Shown here: positions 51,784 through 61,478 of the stretch, piece by piece
Layout: every line of letters starts with the position of its first letter
Numbering within the stretch: position 1 is the first letter of the stretch
From: Flavobacterium palustre
GTDB taxonomy: Bacteria > Bacteroidota > Bacteroidia > Flavobacteriales > Flavobacteriaceae
Direction of reading: 5' to 3'
DNA length: 64,000 nt
Assembly (NCBI RefSeq): GCF_014639535.1
Contig: NZ_BMGA01000003.1
Coordinates: forward strand, 411,864 to 475,863
Notes under the pieces: generated by a model
What the model was told of the DNA's origin: nothing
Database searches by the model: none
What the model saw: the letters and a program-made list of their open reading frames with translations, nothing else
Made by a program: the position numbers and the translations under genes

Positions 51784-53550
51784 ATGTTTAAATCTAAGTT
51801 ATTCGATTCAATAGGCTTTATAAGATCTGTATTTTTAATCGCCTTTTTTATCTTAATTTTTTTAGCGTCTATCACCTACAGACACATTAAGGAATTGGAT
51901 AAAATAAGTGATTCGATTATGAATACCTATGCCATTTCTATTGAATTAGGTCAACTGATATCCTATATAAAAGATGCCGAAACAGGGCATCGCGGTTATG
52001 TAATTACCAATGATTCTACTTATTTAGAGCCTTTTATCAATGCCCGAAAAAATGTAAATCTGACTTTTCAGTCCTTAAACAACACCATAAAATCAGATAC
52101 TGTTAAGCAGCAGCAACTCATTCGAATTTATGAATTAGTTGACAAACGGTTTTCGTATTTCAAAAACAATTTTGCCAACAAAGACGAATTTAATACCGAT
52201 TTTAAAAACGGTAAAATGGTCATGGATTCCTTAAGAAGCGAGATTGAAATTATGCTCAGTACCGAAAATAAATTATTAACCACTAAAGACAAACTCTATA
52301 AATACAATAATTCCAACACACCTTTAATTGTATTTTCTACTTTCCTGATTTCAATTCTGATTTTAGGTTTGGGTTACATGCGAATTATTAAAAACTATAA
52401 AGACTTAGTTACTCAAAATATTAGATTGAAAATATTTGATGAATCGAGTAAACAGTCCGAAATACTAGGGAAATACGGCAGCTGGCTACTGAATATTGAA
52501 GACAAAAGCTTTAATTTTTCGGACAATACATTTCGTTTACTAGGCTGTAAACCACAATCTTTTCAGGCTAATTTAGAAAATTTACTAAATTTCATTCACC
52601 CTGATGATCAGGAGATTTTTACTGCTGCTTTTCAAAATATTGAAGAATCGGCCATGTTGCCACTTATTCATTATCGAATACTGAAAAAAGACACCTTGGA
52701 AATTCGTCATTTTAGAACTACGGCTAAAATTTTCATCGATCGATTGGGAAATAAAAACATGATTGGCACCACTCAGGACATTACCGAAGATTACAACAAA
52801 ACACAATTAATCGAACTGAGAAATAAGGAATTAGTACAAAACAATAAAGAGTTAATGGAATTCAATCATGTAGCCAGTCATGATTTACAGGAACCACTTC
52901 GAAAAATTCAAACTTTTATCTCCCGAATTGAAGACCGGGAAAAAGAACAATTGTCAGAAACAGCAAAAAGCTATTTCGAAAAAATTCAGGAAGCTTCTAA
53001 CAGAATGCGTATTTTAATTGATGATTTATTGCAATATTCCAGAACCAATCGTTCAGAAAAAAGATTTGAAGAAGTCGATTTGAATCAGGTTGTATCAAAT
53101 GCAATAAGCGAACTTTCGGAAAATATAAGCGAGAAAAAAGCGCTCATCCATTTCGAAAAACTACATCATGTTCAGGGTATTCAATTCCAACTGGAACAGC
53201 TCTTTATTAATATCATAAGCAATTCATTAAAATACTCCAAAACCGATGAAGCTGCCGTTGTAGATATAAATTCTAAAAAAGTAAAAGCTTATAAAGTTCC
53301 AAAATTAAAAGACGATTCGAAAAAGGAATATCTAAAAATCACTTTTAAAGACAACGGACTGGGATTTGAACAGGAATATGCCGAAAAAATATTTCTGTTA
53401 TTCAACAGATTGCACGGCAAAAAAGAATATCCCGGAACCGGAGTTGGTCTTGCCATTTGTAAAAAAATAGTGGAAAACCACAAAGGATACATTTTTGCAA
53501 AAGGAAAAGTCAACGAAGGAGCTGAATTTGAAATTTATTTACCCATTTAA
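51784..53550 (+). CDS. CHASE3-PAS sensor histidine kinase
   Basis: 588-residue inner-membrane kinase. First membrane helix about residues 14-33, CHASE3 sensor domain with IKDAETGHRGYVITNDSTYL, second helix about 180-200, a PAS domain (LNFIHPDDQEIFTAAFQNI), the phospho-acceptor His in FNHVASHDLQEPLRKIQTFI, then a HATPase (IISNSLKYSK, FKDNGLGFEQEYAEKIF, GTGVGLAICKKIVENHKG). Partner of the preceding receiver. Signal unknown. Confidence 0.93.
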   Translation: MFKSKLFDSIGFIRSVFLIAFFILIFLASITYRHIKELDKISDSIMNTYAISIELGQLISYIKDAETGHRGYVITNDSTYLEPFINARKNVNLTFQSLNNTIKSDTVKQQQLIRIYELVDKRFSYFKNNFANKDEFNTDFKNGKMVMDSLRSEIEIMLSTENKLLTTKDKLYKYNNSNTPLIVFSTFLISILILGLGYMRIIKNYKDLVTQNIRLKIFDESSKQSEILGKYGSWLLNIEDKSFNFSDNTFRLLGCKPQSFQANLENLLNFIHPDDQEIFTAAFQNIEESAMLPLIHYRILKKDTLEIRHFRTTAKIFIDRLGNKNMIGTTQDITEDYNKTQLIELRNKELVQNNKELMEFNHVASHDLQEPLRKIQTFISRIEDREKEQLSETAKSYFEKIQEASNRMRILIDDLLQYSRTNRSEKRFEEVDLNQVVSNAISELSENISEKKALIHFEKLHHVQGIQFQLEQLFINIISNSLKYSKTDEAAVVDINSKKVKAYKVPKLKDDSKKEYLKITFKDNGLGFEQEYAEKIFLLFNRLHGKKEYPGTGVGLAICKKIVENHKGYIFAKGKVNEGAEFEIYLPI

Positions 53551-53634
53551 GCAATCCGAATTCTATAACATTATTAAAAAATCATATAACTACAATAGAT
53601 GTCATTTTATTTAATTTCGCATAAAAACAAGCTA

Positions 53635-54165
53635 ATGAGCACTCTAAAAAGTAATAAAACTATTTTATTCTTTATACTTTTTTCCATCAGTTGTTTGATT
53701 GTAACCTCTTGTGAGAAAAAAAATAAAGTTGAAAAGAGTGTAACCAATACCAAAATAGAAGCACAGGTTTTGATTGAAATAGCCGAATCGAATCTTAAAA
53801 TTGTGGCAATTACACAAAAAGCTCAGGAAAGAGAAACAGAAAACAGCAGTAATACTATTTTTAAACAAGTTGAAAACGATCATATTTTATTGAAAAACAA
53901 AATAAAAAAAATTGCAAAAGACAATTTTATCATCATCCCCAACACCTTATATGACACTAAACCTCTGAAAGATTTTATCAGTGAAGCCAACACCTATTTG
54001 TACTTAAAAAAAACCGCGGATTTACTTCTTGCTGAATTAGAACATTACCAAAAAATTGCTTCCTCTACTCAAAACAAAGCATTAAAAACAACAGCCTCAG
54101 AAAGTATTGTAAGTATTAAAAATAATATCGCTATTGTTCAAAAAGAACAAAAACTATATCAGTAA
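53635..54165 (+). CDS. Helical lipoprotein, DUF4142-like
   Basis: 176 residues. The ATG at 53635 starts a lipoprotein signal (ILFFILFSISCLIVTSCEKK); an earlier in-frame ATG at 53599 is less likely because it would put 12 polar residues before the signal. The mature part is helical with AQVLIEIAESNLKIVAITQK, resembling DUF4142 proteins, but the match is weak. Downstream of the kinase gene by 84 bases and followed by a terminator. Confidence 0.6.
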   Translation: MSTLKSNKTILFFILFSISCLIVTSCEKKNKVEKSVTNTKIEAQVLIEIAESNLKIVAITQKAQERETENSSNTIFKQVENDHILLKNKIKKIAKDNFIIIPNTLYDTKPLKDFISEANTYLYLKKTADLLLAELEHYQKIASSTQNKALKTTASESIVSIKNNIAIVQKEQKLYQ

Positions 54166-54200
54166 TAAAGTTTTTCTACAATAAGCTACAATTATCTAAA

Positions 54201-54227
54201 AACACCTTTTTCGAGGTGTTTTTTTTA
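54201..54227 (+). terminator. Terminator after the lipoprotein gene
   Basis: AACACCT (54201-54207) pairs with AGGTGTT (54214-54220), followed by a T-run. Confidence 0.88.
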
Positions 54228-54361
54228 TGTCTGAACTAAAATGGAAATTGTATAAAAGTCTCAAAATATCCTATAACATATTTATTGTTAAGATATTGCA
54301 ACTTTGTAATGTAGCCTAGGAACTACTCTCAAATCTATTTATAACTCAAAAAAATAAAATC

Positions 54362-54991
54362 ATGAAAAGATTATTTTTAACAGCAATGATTTGCTTTTCA
54401 TTTGTAAATTTCACTCAAGCACAATCACTGAGTCCGTCAATGGGAATTAAAGGAGGCGTTAATTTCACCAATCTTTACACCGAAGACGTTGATGATAACA
54501 ATGTACTAACGAGTTTCAACGCAGGTTTGTATGCTAATTTACCTATATCATCAGCAGCATCTATTCAACCTGAGCTTAATTATTCCCGAAAAGGATCTGA
54601 ACTGACTTATGACAATGCCTTTGCGACAGGAACTACAAGGCTAAAACTAAATTACTTAGAAATGCCTGTATTGTTAAAATTAAATGTTACACCCAACTTT
54701 AATATTCATTTTGGACCTTATGCAGCCTATTTAATAGACGGAAAAGCAACAAATGAAAGCGATGGTGGTGTTTTTAATTTTGAAGAAAACATCAGTAATG
54801 ACGATTTAAACAAATGGGATTATGGTTTAGCAGCCGGAGTTGGATTTGATTTTGCTTCAACTTCATTAGGGATTCGATACAATTACGGATTACAAACTAT
54901 TGGAAAAGAACGCAATTTTGGCGGCAACACCTATACTTTTCCCGACTCAAAAAACAGTGCTTTGAGTTTATACATAGGCTTCAAACTCTAA
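54362..54991 (+). CDS. Outer-membrane beta-barrel protein (PorT/OMP_b-brl type)
   Basis: 209 residues with a signal peptide (TAMICFSFVNFTQAQ). The mature part shows alternating strands typical of the porin-like barrel of Bacteroidota: MGIKGGVNFTNLYTEDVDDN, IQPELNYSRKG, LEMPVLLKLNVTPNFNIHFG, and ends LYIGFKL. First of four small envelope genes. Function unknown. Confidence 0.85.
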   Translation: MKRLFLTAMICFSFVNFTQAQSLSPSMGIKGGVNFTNLYTEDVDDNNVLTSFNAGLYANLPISSAASIQPELNYSRKGSELTYDNAFATGTTRLKLNYLEMPVLLKLNVTPNFNIHFGPYAAYLIDGKATNESDGGVFNFEENISNDDLNKWDYGLAAGVGFDFASTSLGIRYNYGLQTIGKERNFGGNTYTFPDSKNSALSLYIGFKL

Positions 54992-55017
54992 GAAAAGTTT
55001 AATTTAAAAACACAATT

Positions 55018-55170
55018 ATGGGAAATATACTTTATCTGACTGCTGTATTGCTAGTCGTTTTTTGGGCATTAGGCTTCTTTGTATATAGCATCGGAAGTTT
55101 AATTCACCTGCTGTTAGTTATTGCAATTATTGCAGTATTGATGCGAATTATTAGCGGAAAACAACTTTAA
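55018..55170 (+). CDS. Small membrane protein, lmo0937/DUF5670 type
   Basis: 50 residues with two hydrophobic helices, MGNILYLTAVLLVVFWALGF and SIGSLIHLLLVIAIIAVLMR, ending ISGKQL. This length and pattern match the lmo0937 family of stress-associated membrane proteins. It begins 26 bases after the preceding barrel gene and 25 before the YtxH gene, on the same strand. Confidence 0.82.
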   Translation: MGNILYLTAVLLVVFWALGFFVYSIGSLIHLLLVIAIIAVLMRIISGKQL

Positions 55171-55195
55171 ATAATAACCCTTAAATACTATAATT

Positions 55196-55462
55196 ATGAA
55201 AGCAAATAAAGTAATGTTAGGAGTAATCGGCGGATTAGCAACCGGAGCCATTTTAGGGATTCTATTTGCACCGCAAAGCGGAAAAAAAACCAGAAGAAAA
55301 ATCAGAGAAAAAACACGAGAACTCAAAGACAACATGAAAGAGGACTTTGATAAAATGATTCAGAAAATTGATGCCAAATACCAATCTGTTTCAGATGATG
55401 CACACCAATTTCTTCATAACGGAAAAGCAAAAATCGAAAACGAAATAAACAAGAAAAACTAA
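55196..55462 (+). CDS. YtxH-domain protein
   Basis: 88 residues. The N-terminal glycine-rich membrane helix VMLGVIGGLATGAILGILFA is followed by PQSGKKTRRKIREKTRELKD, the YtxH hallmark, and a charged helical tail. YtxH proteins belong to general stress regulons. It sits in a cluster of small envelope proteins. Confidence 0.88.
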   Translation: MKANKVMLGVIGGLATGAILGILFAPQSGKKTRRKIREKTRELKDNMKEDFDKMIQKIDAKYQSVSDDAHQFLHNGKAKIENEINKKN

Positions 55463-55508
55463 ATCCTTATTTCAATTTTACAGAAAAGTAACCCCAAATA
55501 CAATAATC

Positions 55509-56045
55509 ATGACAAAATCAGTAAAAACTTTAGCAATCCTGGCTTTGTTTACCATCGGTATAACAAATGCTACGGCTCAAGATATCCCAAATGACAGCTA
55601 TGAGCAAAAATTCAAACTGGGAATTGGTGCATCCGTTGGCTATCCATTTGAAGATCCTTATAATCTCAATGTAGGTGGCGATGTTCGTTTACAATATGAT
55701 TTATCGAAAAGATATTCGCTTACAGCCACTACCGGATTCAACAATCTTTTTGTAACGGGAGAAGACAACGATTTAGGATATATCCCTGCAAAACTGGGTT
55801 TTAAAGCCTTTGTTCTAAAAGACCGATTCTATTTAATGGGAGAAGCAGGAGCAGCATTTGCAGTAACCAATAATTATAACGACAAATCCTTGTTGTTAAG
55901 TCCAAGTATTGGATATGCTACAAAATATATCGATATAAGTGTTCGTTACGAATATTTACCTGATTTTCCTGCATTAAGAAATAACAATCCTGATAATGGC
56001 TTAGGTCAGGTTGCTTTACGCCTTGCTTATGGTTTTAAACTTTAA
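55509..56045 (+). CDS. Small outer-membrane beta-barrel protein
   Basis: 178 residues with a signal peptide (LAILALFTIGITNATAQ). The barrel-like strands (KLGIGASVGYPFEDPYNLNV, VRLQYDLSKRYSLTATTGF) end in LRLAYGFKL, the same ending style as the barrel gene at 54362. Likely a distant paralogue. Function unknown. A terminator follows. Confidence 0.82.
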   Translation: MTKSVKTLAILALFTIGITNATAQDIPNDSYEQKFKLGIGASVGYPFEDPYNLNVGGDVRLQYDLSKRYSLTATTGFNNLFVTGEDNDLGYIPAKLGFKAFVLKDRFYLMGEAGAAFAVTNNYNDKSLLLSPSIGYATKYIDISVRYEYLPDFPALRNNNPDNGLGQVALRLAYGFKL

Positions 56046-56094
56046 AAAATAGGCTGTATAAATCAAACCTTAGTTTCTATCATACAAAATGACT

Positions 56095-56137
56095 AAAAAA
56101 GCTTCCTGATTTCAACTGAAAAAGGAAGCTTTTTTTA
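56095..56137 (+). terminator. Terminator after the small barrel gene
   Basis: AAAAAAGCTTCCT (56095-56107) pairs with AGGAAGCTTTTTT (56123-56135) across a 15-base loop. Confidence 0.85.
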
Positions 56138-56156
56138 TTATTATAAAGTATAAAAT

Positions 56157-56190
56157 AAAAAAAATGAGGCTCGAAAGCCTCATTTTTCAC
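56157..56190. terminator. Terminator of the OmpA-family gene
   Basis: AAAATGAGGCT (56161-56171) pairs with AGCCTCATTTT (56176-56186) around CGAA, with A/T runs on both sides. It serves the minus-strand gene and could back up the plus-strand terminator. Confidence 0.9.
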
Positions 56191-56206
56191 ATCTCAATTA
56201 ACTAAA

Positions 56207-58273
56207 TTATTTAACTAAAATAATTTCTACTCTACGGTTTTCAGCTCTACCTGCTACTGTTTTATTAGAAGCAATTGGCTTAGTTACTCCATAACCTTCA
56301 GATGAAAGTCTGTTAGCATCAATACCTTTAGCAATTAAATAATCTTTAACTGCAGCAGCTCTGTCTTTAGACAACTGAAGATTTTTAGCCACATTTCCTG
56401 TACTATCAGTATGTCCTTCTAGTTTAAAATTAGCGTTGCTGTACTCGTTCATTACTTTTACAATTTCCTCTAATTTATCGTTAGATTCAGCTTTAATAGT
56501 AGCTTTTGAAGAATCAAACAAAATAGATTTAGAGAAATCATTTAGTTTTTTAATTACCTCGGTAGTTACTTCCGGACAACCATTGTTAGCAGCAGTTCCT
56601 TTTACTTTAGGACATTTGTCGTCTTTGTCTAAAACGCCATCACCGTCAGTATCCGGCCAAGGGCAACCTGCATTCTCTTTTGGACCGGCAACAGTAGGAC
56701 ATTTATCATCTTTGTCTAAAACACCGTCTTTATCCTTGTCTTCCCATGGACAACCATTATTAGCAGCTGGACCGGCAACATCCGGACATTTATCGTCTTT
56801 GTCTAAAATACCATCATTATCTCTGTCTCCCCATGGACATCCTTTGTTTTCAACAGGACCTGCTACAGTAGGACATTCATCATCTTTATCCAATATACCG
56901 TCTCCGTCCTGATCTTTAGCTTTTTTCTGATATACAGGAATTTTTATTCCTAAATGAATATCAGCAGATTTTGAACTTTTTGAAATAGCATTAGAAACTA
57001 TAGAACCCGATCCAATAAAGAATACTCCTGTTCTTAAACCAAAACCTACCTGAGCTTGTTTGCTGTAATCCATATACGAAATTGGCACATAAGCACTAAA
57101 CCATTTTGATTCGTAACGAGGAGTTACACTCACACGGTTAGCAATACTGTTTTGGTTTAATTTAGTTTTACTTACTACACCAAAATCAGCATTGGCATTC
57201 AAATAAAATTCCCTATGGATATTCCAATCTACATCGGCATGAATTGCCGTTGGCAAATTAGATTTTATTGTACCGTTAACAGTAGTACCTGGACCAAATT
57301 CACCTTCCATAAAATCATCAAAGCTATCATAACCATCAAAATCATCCTGAGAAAATACTCCTGCTAAATTATAACTATTACGAACTCCATCTGCATATTT
57401 CATAGAACCTATATCTGTAACCGATACACCAAAACGCAACTTATATTTATTTACTTCTTTCAAATCATTTATATCGGCTCTGTCTGCAGTATATTCAGGT
57501 CTCCACTCATAAACCAAACCTAAATCAACACCAAAACCTCTTGATTCTGAATTAATCTCAACATCTGAACTAAGTGAAAAATCCTGGCTTGAACCATATA
57601 TTGCATTTCCTGTTGTTGTATAAGTATCTAAAAGTGGATTTCCAAAATCATCATATTTTACAGATATATTTGTTCCTTGAAAATGATAATTAGCCACTCC
57701 TTGCAAATACTTAGCTGTAATACCTCCTTTTAAGAAATGCTGTCCTCTTTGATATAAAACAGCAGCATAAGAAAGTCCTAATTCTCCCCAAGAATTACCT
57801 ACTGCATTTGGACTTCCTAAAGTAGCCGTAGGAAAAGTAGAAGAGTTATCTTTAGTAATATCATTAATCACTTGCCCATTCACATCAACAACATTCATAA
57901 AAGCTCTGGCTCTTGTAAATATTGCTAAAGAATGCTTAGGAGCAATGTTAAACATAACCGATGGCCCTAGAACATCTGTATTAAAGGCCGCATTATTAGC
58001 ATTACTAAAACTCTTTTTAGCCTCTAAATCAAAATCGTAACCGTCTTTGAAAACGTCAAAAATCTTTACCCCATACAAGTCATTCGTAACAGAAGAACTA
58101 ATAGAAAACAAATTAATATCTGTTTTAAAACGAGAATCAACAATTGACGCAGGATTATACAATACACCTTGAACTCCAGCGTAATTATCGTGAACATAAC
58201 CTAAATAAGACTGGGCATTTGCTGTGCAAAAACCTGCAAAAGCAAAAATCGAAAGAAAAATTCTCTTTTTCAT
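56207..58273 (-). CDS. OmpA-family protein with DUF5723 barrel and thrombospondin type 3 repeats
   Basis: 688-residue outer-membrane protein. Signal peptide [17 protein letters not shown], an N-terminal barrel of the DUF5723 type ([20 protein letters not shown]), four calcium-binding thrombospondin type 3 repeats of about 34 residues ([52 protein letters not shown]), and a C-terminal OmpA domain with the peptidoglycan-binding [14 protein letters not shown] and RRVEIILVK. It links outer membrane and cell wall. Abundant homologues are common in Flavobacterium. Confidence 0.93.
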   Translation of the reverse strand: MKKRIFLSIFAFAGFCTANAQSYLGYVHDNYAGVQGVLYNPASIVDSRFKTDINLFSISSSVTNDLYGVKIFDVFKDGYDFDLEAKKSFSNANNAAFNTDVLGPSVMFNIAPKHSLAIFTRARAFMNVVDVNGQVINDITKDNSSTFPTATLGSPNAVGNSWGELGLSYAAVLYQRGQHFLKGGITAKYLQGVANYHFQGTNISVKYDDFGNPLLDTYTTTGNAIYGSSQDFSLSSDVEINSESRGFGVDLGLVYEWRPEYTADRADINDLKEVNKYKLRFGVSVTDIGSMKYADGVRNSYNLAGVFSQDDFDGYDSFDDFMEGEFGPGTTVNGTIKSNLPTAIHADVDWNIHREFYLNANADFGVVSKTKLNQNSIANRVSVTPRYESKWFSAYVPISYMDYSKQAQVGFGLRTGVFFIGSGSIVSNAISKSSKSADIHLGIKIPVYQKKAKDQDGDGILDKDDECPTVAGPVENKGCPWGDRDNDGILDKDDKCPDVAGPAANNGCPWEDKDKDGVLDKDDKCPTVAGPKENAGCPWPDTDGDGVLDKDDKCPKVKGTAANNGCPEVTTEVIKKLNDFSKSILFDSSKATIKAESNDKLEEIVKVMNEYSNANFKLEGHTDSTGNVAKNLQLSKDRAAAVKDYLIAKGIDANRLSSEGYGVTKPIASNKTVAGRAENRRVEIILVK

Positions 58274-58406
58274 ACTTAATATTTTTAGTTAGTAAATTGG
58301 GGGCATAAAAAAACACCTAATTTGATAACGCAAATTAAGTGCTTTTTCTTATTAATATCATTAAAAAAATTACATTTTCCTTAACAAATAATATTTAATT
58401 AACCTA

Positions 58407-59483
58407 TTAGAAAACTTCACTGGCTTCTTTCAACTTTTCAGTGTTGTTAACTAGCTGTAACTCATCAACAATCTTTTGAATATCACCATTCATGATGTTT
58501 CCTAAATCATATAAAGTCAAACCAATTCTATGATCGGTTACACGACCCTGTGCATAATTATAAGTTCTGATTTTTGCCGAACGGTCTCCTGAACTTACCT
58601 GAGAAGTTCTTTTAGATGCGTCTTCTTCCTGCTTTTTAGCCAATTCCATTTCGTATAAACGAGAACGCAATACCCCTAAAGCCTTATCTTTATTTTTATG
58701 TTGGGATTTCTGATCCTGACATTGAGCCACTAATCCGGTAGGAATGTGTGTTAAACGAACCGCCGATTTCGTAGTATTTACCGATTGTCCTCCCGGTCCT
58801 GACGAACAAAAGAAATCCACACGCACATCATTCATATCAATTTGAACATCAAATTCTTCTGCTTCCGGTAATACCATTACAGTAGCTGCCGATGTATGCA
58901 CACGTCCCTGAGTTTCTGTTTGAGGAACACGTTGCACACGGTGAACTCCGGCTTCAAATTTCAAAGTTCCGTAAACATCTTCTCCGGTAACTTCAAAAAT
59001 AATCTCTTTAAATCCTCCTGAAGTTCCTTCGTTCATATCCACAACCGAAGTTCTCCAACCACGGCTTTCACAATATTTAGTGTACATTCTGAATAAATCT
59101 CCTGCAAAAATACTCGCTTCGTCTCCACCCGTTCCGGCACGAACTTCCACCATAACATTCTTCGCATCCTCAGGATCTTTAGGAATCAACATAAATTTGA
59201 TTTCTTCCTCCAGAATTGGTAATCTTTCTTTAGCTTCATCCAGTTGCATCTTTGCCATTTCGACCATATCTGCATCACTTCCATCAGCAATTATCTCGTT
59301 TGCTTCATCAATATTTGCCATCAAAAGAACATATTCATCTCTTTTTTCAGCCAAAGCCTTTAGATCTTTATACTCTTTATTCAACTGCACATAACGTTTT
59401 TGATCGGCAATAACATCCGGTTGGATAATTAAATCCGAAATCTCGTCAAAACGTTGTTTCACTATTTGAAGTCTGTCTAACAT
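58407..59483 (-). CDS. prfA: Peptide chain release factor 1
   Basis: 358 residues, releasing peptides at UAA and UAG. The GGQ motif is in [22 protein letters not shown]1 rather than RF2 is indicated by PxT in [20 protein letters not shown] and by [17 protein letters not shown]. The ATG at 59483 ([12 protein letters not shown]) is chosen; an upstream in-frame start at 59531 lies before a -7 element (CAAAAATA, 59509-59516) and is rejected. Confidence 0.96.
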   Translation of the reverse strand: MLDRLQIVKQRFDEISDLIIQPDVIADQKRYVQLNKEYKDLKALAEKRDEYVLLMANIDEANEIIADGSDADMVEMAKMQLDEAKERLPILEEEIKFMLIPKDPEDAKNVMVEVRAGTGGDEASIFAGDLFRMYTKYCESRGWRTSVVDMNEGTSGGFKEIIFEVTGEDVYGTLKFEAGVHRVQRVPQTETQGRVHTSAATVMVLPEAEEFDVQIDMNDVRVDFFCSSGPGGQSVNTTKSAVRLTHIPTGLVAQCQDQKSQHKNKDKALGVLRSRLYEMELAKKQEEDASKRTSQVSSGDRSAKIRTYNYAQGRVTDHRIGLTLYDLGNIMNGDIQKIVDELQLVNNTEKLKEASEVF

Positions 59484-59508
59484 AGTTATAGTCCTTATAA
59501 TTGGAGTG

Positions 59509-59516
59509 CAAAAATA
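59509..59516 (-). promoter_or_regulatory. Candidate -7 element of prfA
   Basis: TATTTTTG on the minus strand, 25 bases before the ATG, followed by GCACTCCAA. The same TTTTGCACTCCAA context occurs at the MFS gene promoter. Confidence 0.55.
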
Positions 59517-59561
59517 CAAAAAAGATTGCACAATTTTGTTTCAGTATTTCAGATTTTTTCA

Positions 59562-59577
59562 GGAGCTTTTTAGCTCC
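59562..59577 (-). terminator. Short hairpin after the MFS gene
   Basis: GGAGCT (59562-59567) and AGCTCC (59572-59577) with a 4-base loop; on the minus strand the stem is followed by TGAAAAAA rather than T, so termination is doubtful. Confidence 0.4.
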
Positions 59578-59628
59578 GCTGAATCTTCGATTTCCTGCTG
59601 TAAGCTCAAGGAATTCATTCTGGCTAAA

Positions 59629-60789
59629 TCAATTCTCCTCCGAAATTTTAGTTACCATAAAAATCATTACACTTCCCAAAATTGCCATGATTAGAAAAGC
59701 CCATTTCATACTCAGGGCTTCCGAAATAAAACCAACCATTGGCGGAACCATTAAAAAACCAAGATATCCAATAGTAGATATCGAAGTCAACGCCGAACCA
59801 CTACTCAAACTTTTTGATCTTCCGGCTATACTAAATACTAATGGAACGGTACAGGAAACCCCAACACCTATCAATACAAAACCTATAATCGTTGGAATAA
59901 TAAAGGGCAAAAGAAAACAAATTAAAAATCCAACACTAATCATGATAGCACTGTAAAACAAAATACTTTTGATCCCAAAACGCATCACCACATAATCTCC
60001 TAAAAAACGTCCAAGAGTAACCGCAGTCATAAAAAACACAAAAGCTGCTGTTGTTATTTTTTGCGAAGCCTGCAGTACATTCTGAAAATAAATCCCACTC
60101 CAGTCGTACATGGTATTTTCACAAGCCATCGACACAAAACAAATAATAGCAAATTTCAAAAGATTTTTATCAGGCATCGAAAAGAACTTACTTTGCTCCT
60201 TTGATGGTTCACTTTCTATTGTTAAAGGATAAAAACAGCTTACCACTGCCAGCATCGCCACACCAATACCCAACAAATGGAAGGATGGATCAATATGTTG
60301 TGTTACCATAACATAGCCTAAACCTGCACCTGCAAAACCAGCCAAACTCCAAATCGCATGAAATGTGGTCATGATCGATTTAGGGTACAAACGTTGTACT
60401 TCTAATGCCTGAGCGTTCATCGATAAGTTCAAAATATTCCGTGAGCCTCCAAAAATTAAAAGAATAAGAACCAACTGCCATACATAAGCTGCAAAACCTG
60501 GTAAAGCCAGAACTATGTTAAACAAAATCGCTCCTGACAACATACAATAACGACTGCTAAAAAGATTTAAAATTCTTCTCGTAAACGGCATCGTCAACAT
60601 TAATCCAATTGGGAAAGCGAATAATACAGCTCCAAATTCAGCTTCCGATAAATGCAATTGAGCTTTTATCGCAGGAATTCGGGATGCCCATGACGAATAT
60701 CCAAAACCGGAAATGAAAAAAAATACAGTAGTTGCCAGTCGGTAACCTTTAGGTGATTGGCGTAAATTATTAAAATAGTCTAAAATCAT
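59629..60789 (-). CDS. Major facilitator superfamily transporter
   Basis: 386-residue inner-membrane transporter with about 12 hydrophobic segments. Early motif FGYSSWASRIPAIKAQLHLS and LLTMPFTRRIL are typical of the YbjJ/FucP-like MFS group. No substrate can be read. The minus-strand -7 element TAATTTTG (60817-60824) precedes the ATG. Confidence 0.9.
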   Translation of the reverse strand: MILDYFNNLRQSPKGYRLATTVFFFISGFGYSSWASRIPAIKAQLHLSEAEFGAVLFAFPIGLMLTMPFTRRILNLFSSRYCMLSGAILFNIVLALPGFAAYVWQLVLILLIFGGSRNILNLSMNAQALEVQRLYPKSIMTTFHAIWSLAGFAGAGLGYVMVTQHIDPSFHLLGIGVAMLAVVSCFYPLTIESEPSKEQSKFFSMPDKNLLKFAIICFVSMACENTMYDWSGIYFQNVLQASQKITTAAFVFFMTAVTLGRFLGDYVVMRFGIKSILFYSAIMISVGFLICFLLPFIIPTIIGFVLIGVGVSCTVPLVFSIAGRSKSLSSGSALTSISTIGYLGFLMVPPMVGFISEALSMKWAFLIMAILGSVMIFMVTKISEEN

Positions 60790-60816
60790 TAATTTGTGTC
60801 CCTTTCATTTGGAGTG

Positions 60817-60824
60817 CAAAATTA
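60817..60824 (-). promoter_or_regulatory. Candidate -7 element of the MFS gene
   Basis: CAAAATTA reads TAATTTTG on the minus strand, 27 bases before the ATG. Confidence 0.5.
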
Positions 60825-60895
60825 AACCTTTTAAACGGGTAAAGAATGTTAAAAATGCCTAAATAACATTCTTAAAAAACTATTGGTATTTTTAC

Positions 60896-60903
60896 TAATT
60901 TTG
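60896..60903 (+). promoter_or_regulatory. Candidate -7 element of the DUF6265 gene
   Basis: TAATTTTG matches TAnnTTTG. It ends 35 bases before the ATG at 60939 and only 2 bases before the longer frame's start, excluding the latter. Confidence 0.55.
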
Positions 60904-60938
60904 TTTTGAATTCGACACAAAATCAATTCATTTTAATT

Positions 60939-61418
60939 ATGCAAAAAACAGCCTCATTACTATTCCTGCTTTTGATTGCTTCGGCTTGTCAGAAAAACAA
61001 TAATTCCGAAAAAGACCTGATAAAAAAAGCCGATTGGCTTATTGGAAATTGGGAAACCAAAAACAATATTGGTACACTTTCTGAAAATTGGGAAAAAGTA
61101 AACGATAGTACTTTCAAAGCCCAATCCCTTTTTATAAAAGACAAAGATACCATTCATAACGAAAGTATCATTTTACAACAAAAAGGAGAAACTTTAAGTT
61201 ACACCACAACCATAAAAGGCCAAAACAACAATAAACCCATTCGTTTTGAACTGAATACAGAAATTGAAAACGAACTTCTTTTTCAAAATCTAAAAAACGA
61301 TTATCCTCAAAAAATCAGTTATAAAAAAACATCCAAAAATAGTTTAATCACTCAAATCTCAGGAATCCAGTCAGGTAAAACAAGTACTGAAAAATACAAT
61401 ATGGTTAAAACGAAATAA
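60939..61418 (+). CDS. DUF6265 lipoprotein
   Basis: 159 residues starting at MQKTASLLFLLLIASACQKN, a lipoprotein signal with Cys17. The mature part contains WLIGNWETKNNIGTLSENWE and repeated short strands, matching the DUF6265 lipocalin-like family. Unknown function, probably periplasmic face of a membrane. Followed by a terminator. Confidence 0.8.
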   Translation: MQKTASLLFLLLIASACQKNNNSEKDLIKKADWLIGNWETKNNIGTLSENWEKVNDSTFKAQSLFIKDKDTIHNESIILQQKGETLSYTTTIKGQNNNKPIRFELNTEIENELLFQNLKNDYPQKISYKKTSKNSLITQISGIQSGKTSTEKYNMVKTK

Positions 61419-61443
61419 TTACAACATACATCTGTTTACTAAG

Positions 61444-61475
61444 AAGCCGTCCCTATTTTAACAGGACGGCTTTTT
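61444..61475. terminator. Terminator between the DUF6265 gene and the EamA gene
   Basis: AAGCCGTCC (61444-61452) pairs with GGACGGCTT (61464-61472), followed by T on the plus strand. Confidence 0.88.
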
Positions 61476-61478
61476 CAT

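Noticed and set aside
59484-59531. Longer N terminus for prfA
   Set aside because: Upstream of a -7 element, and RF1 proteins start at MLDRL-like sequence.
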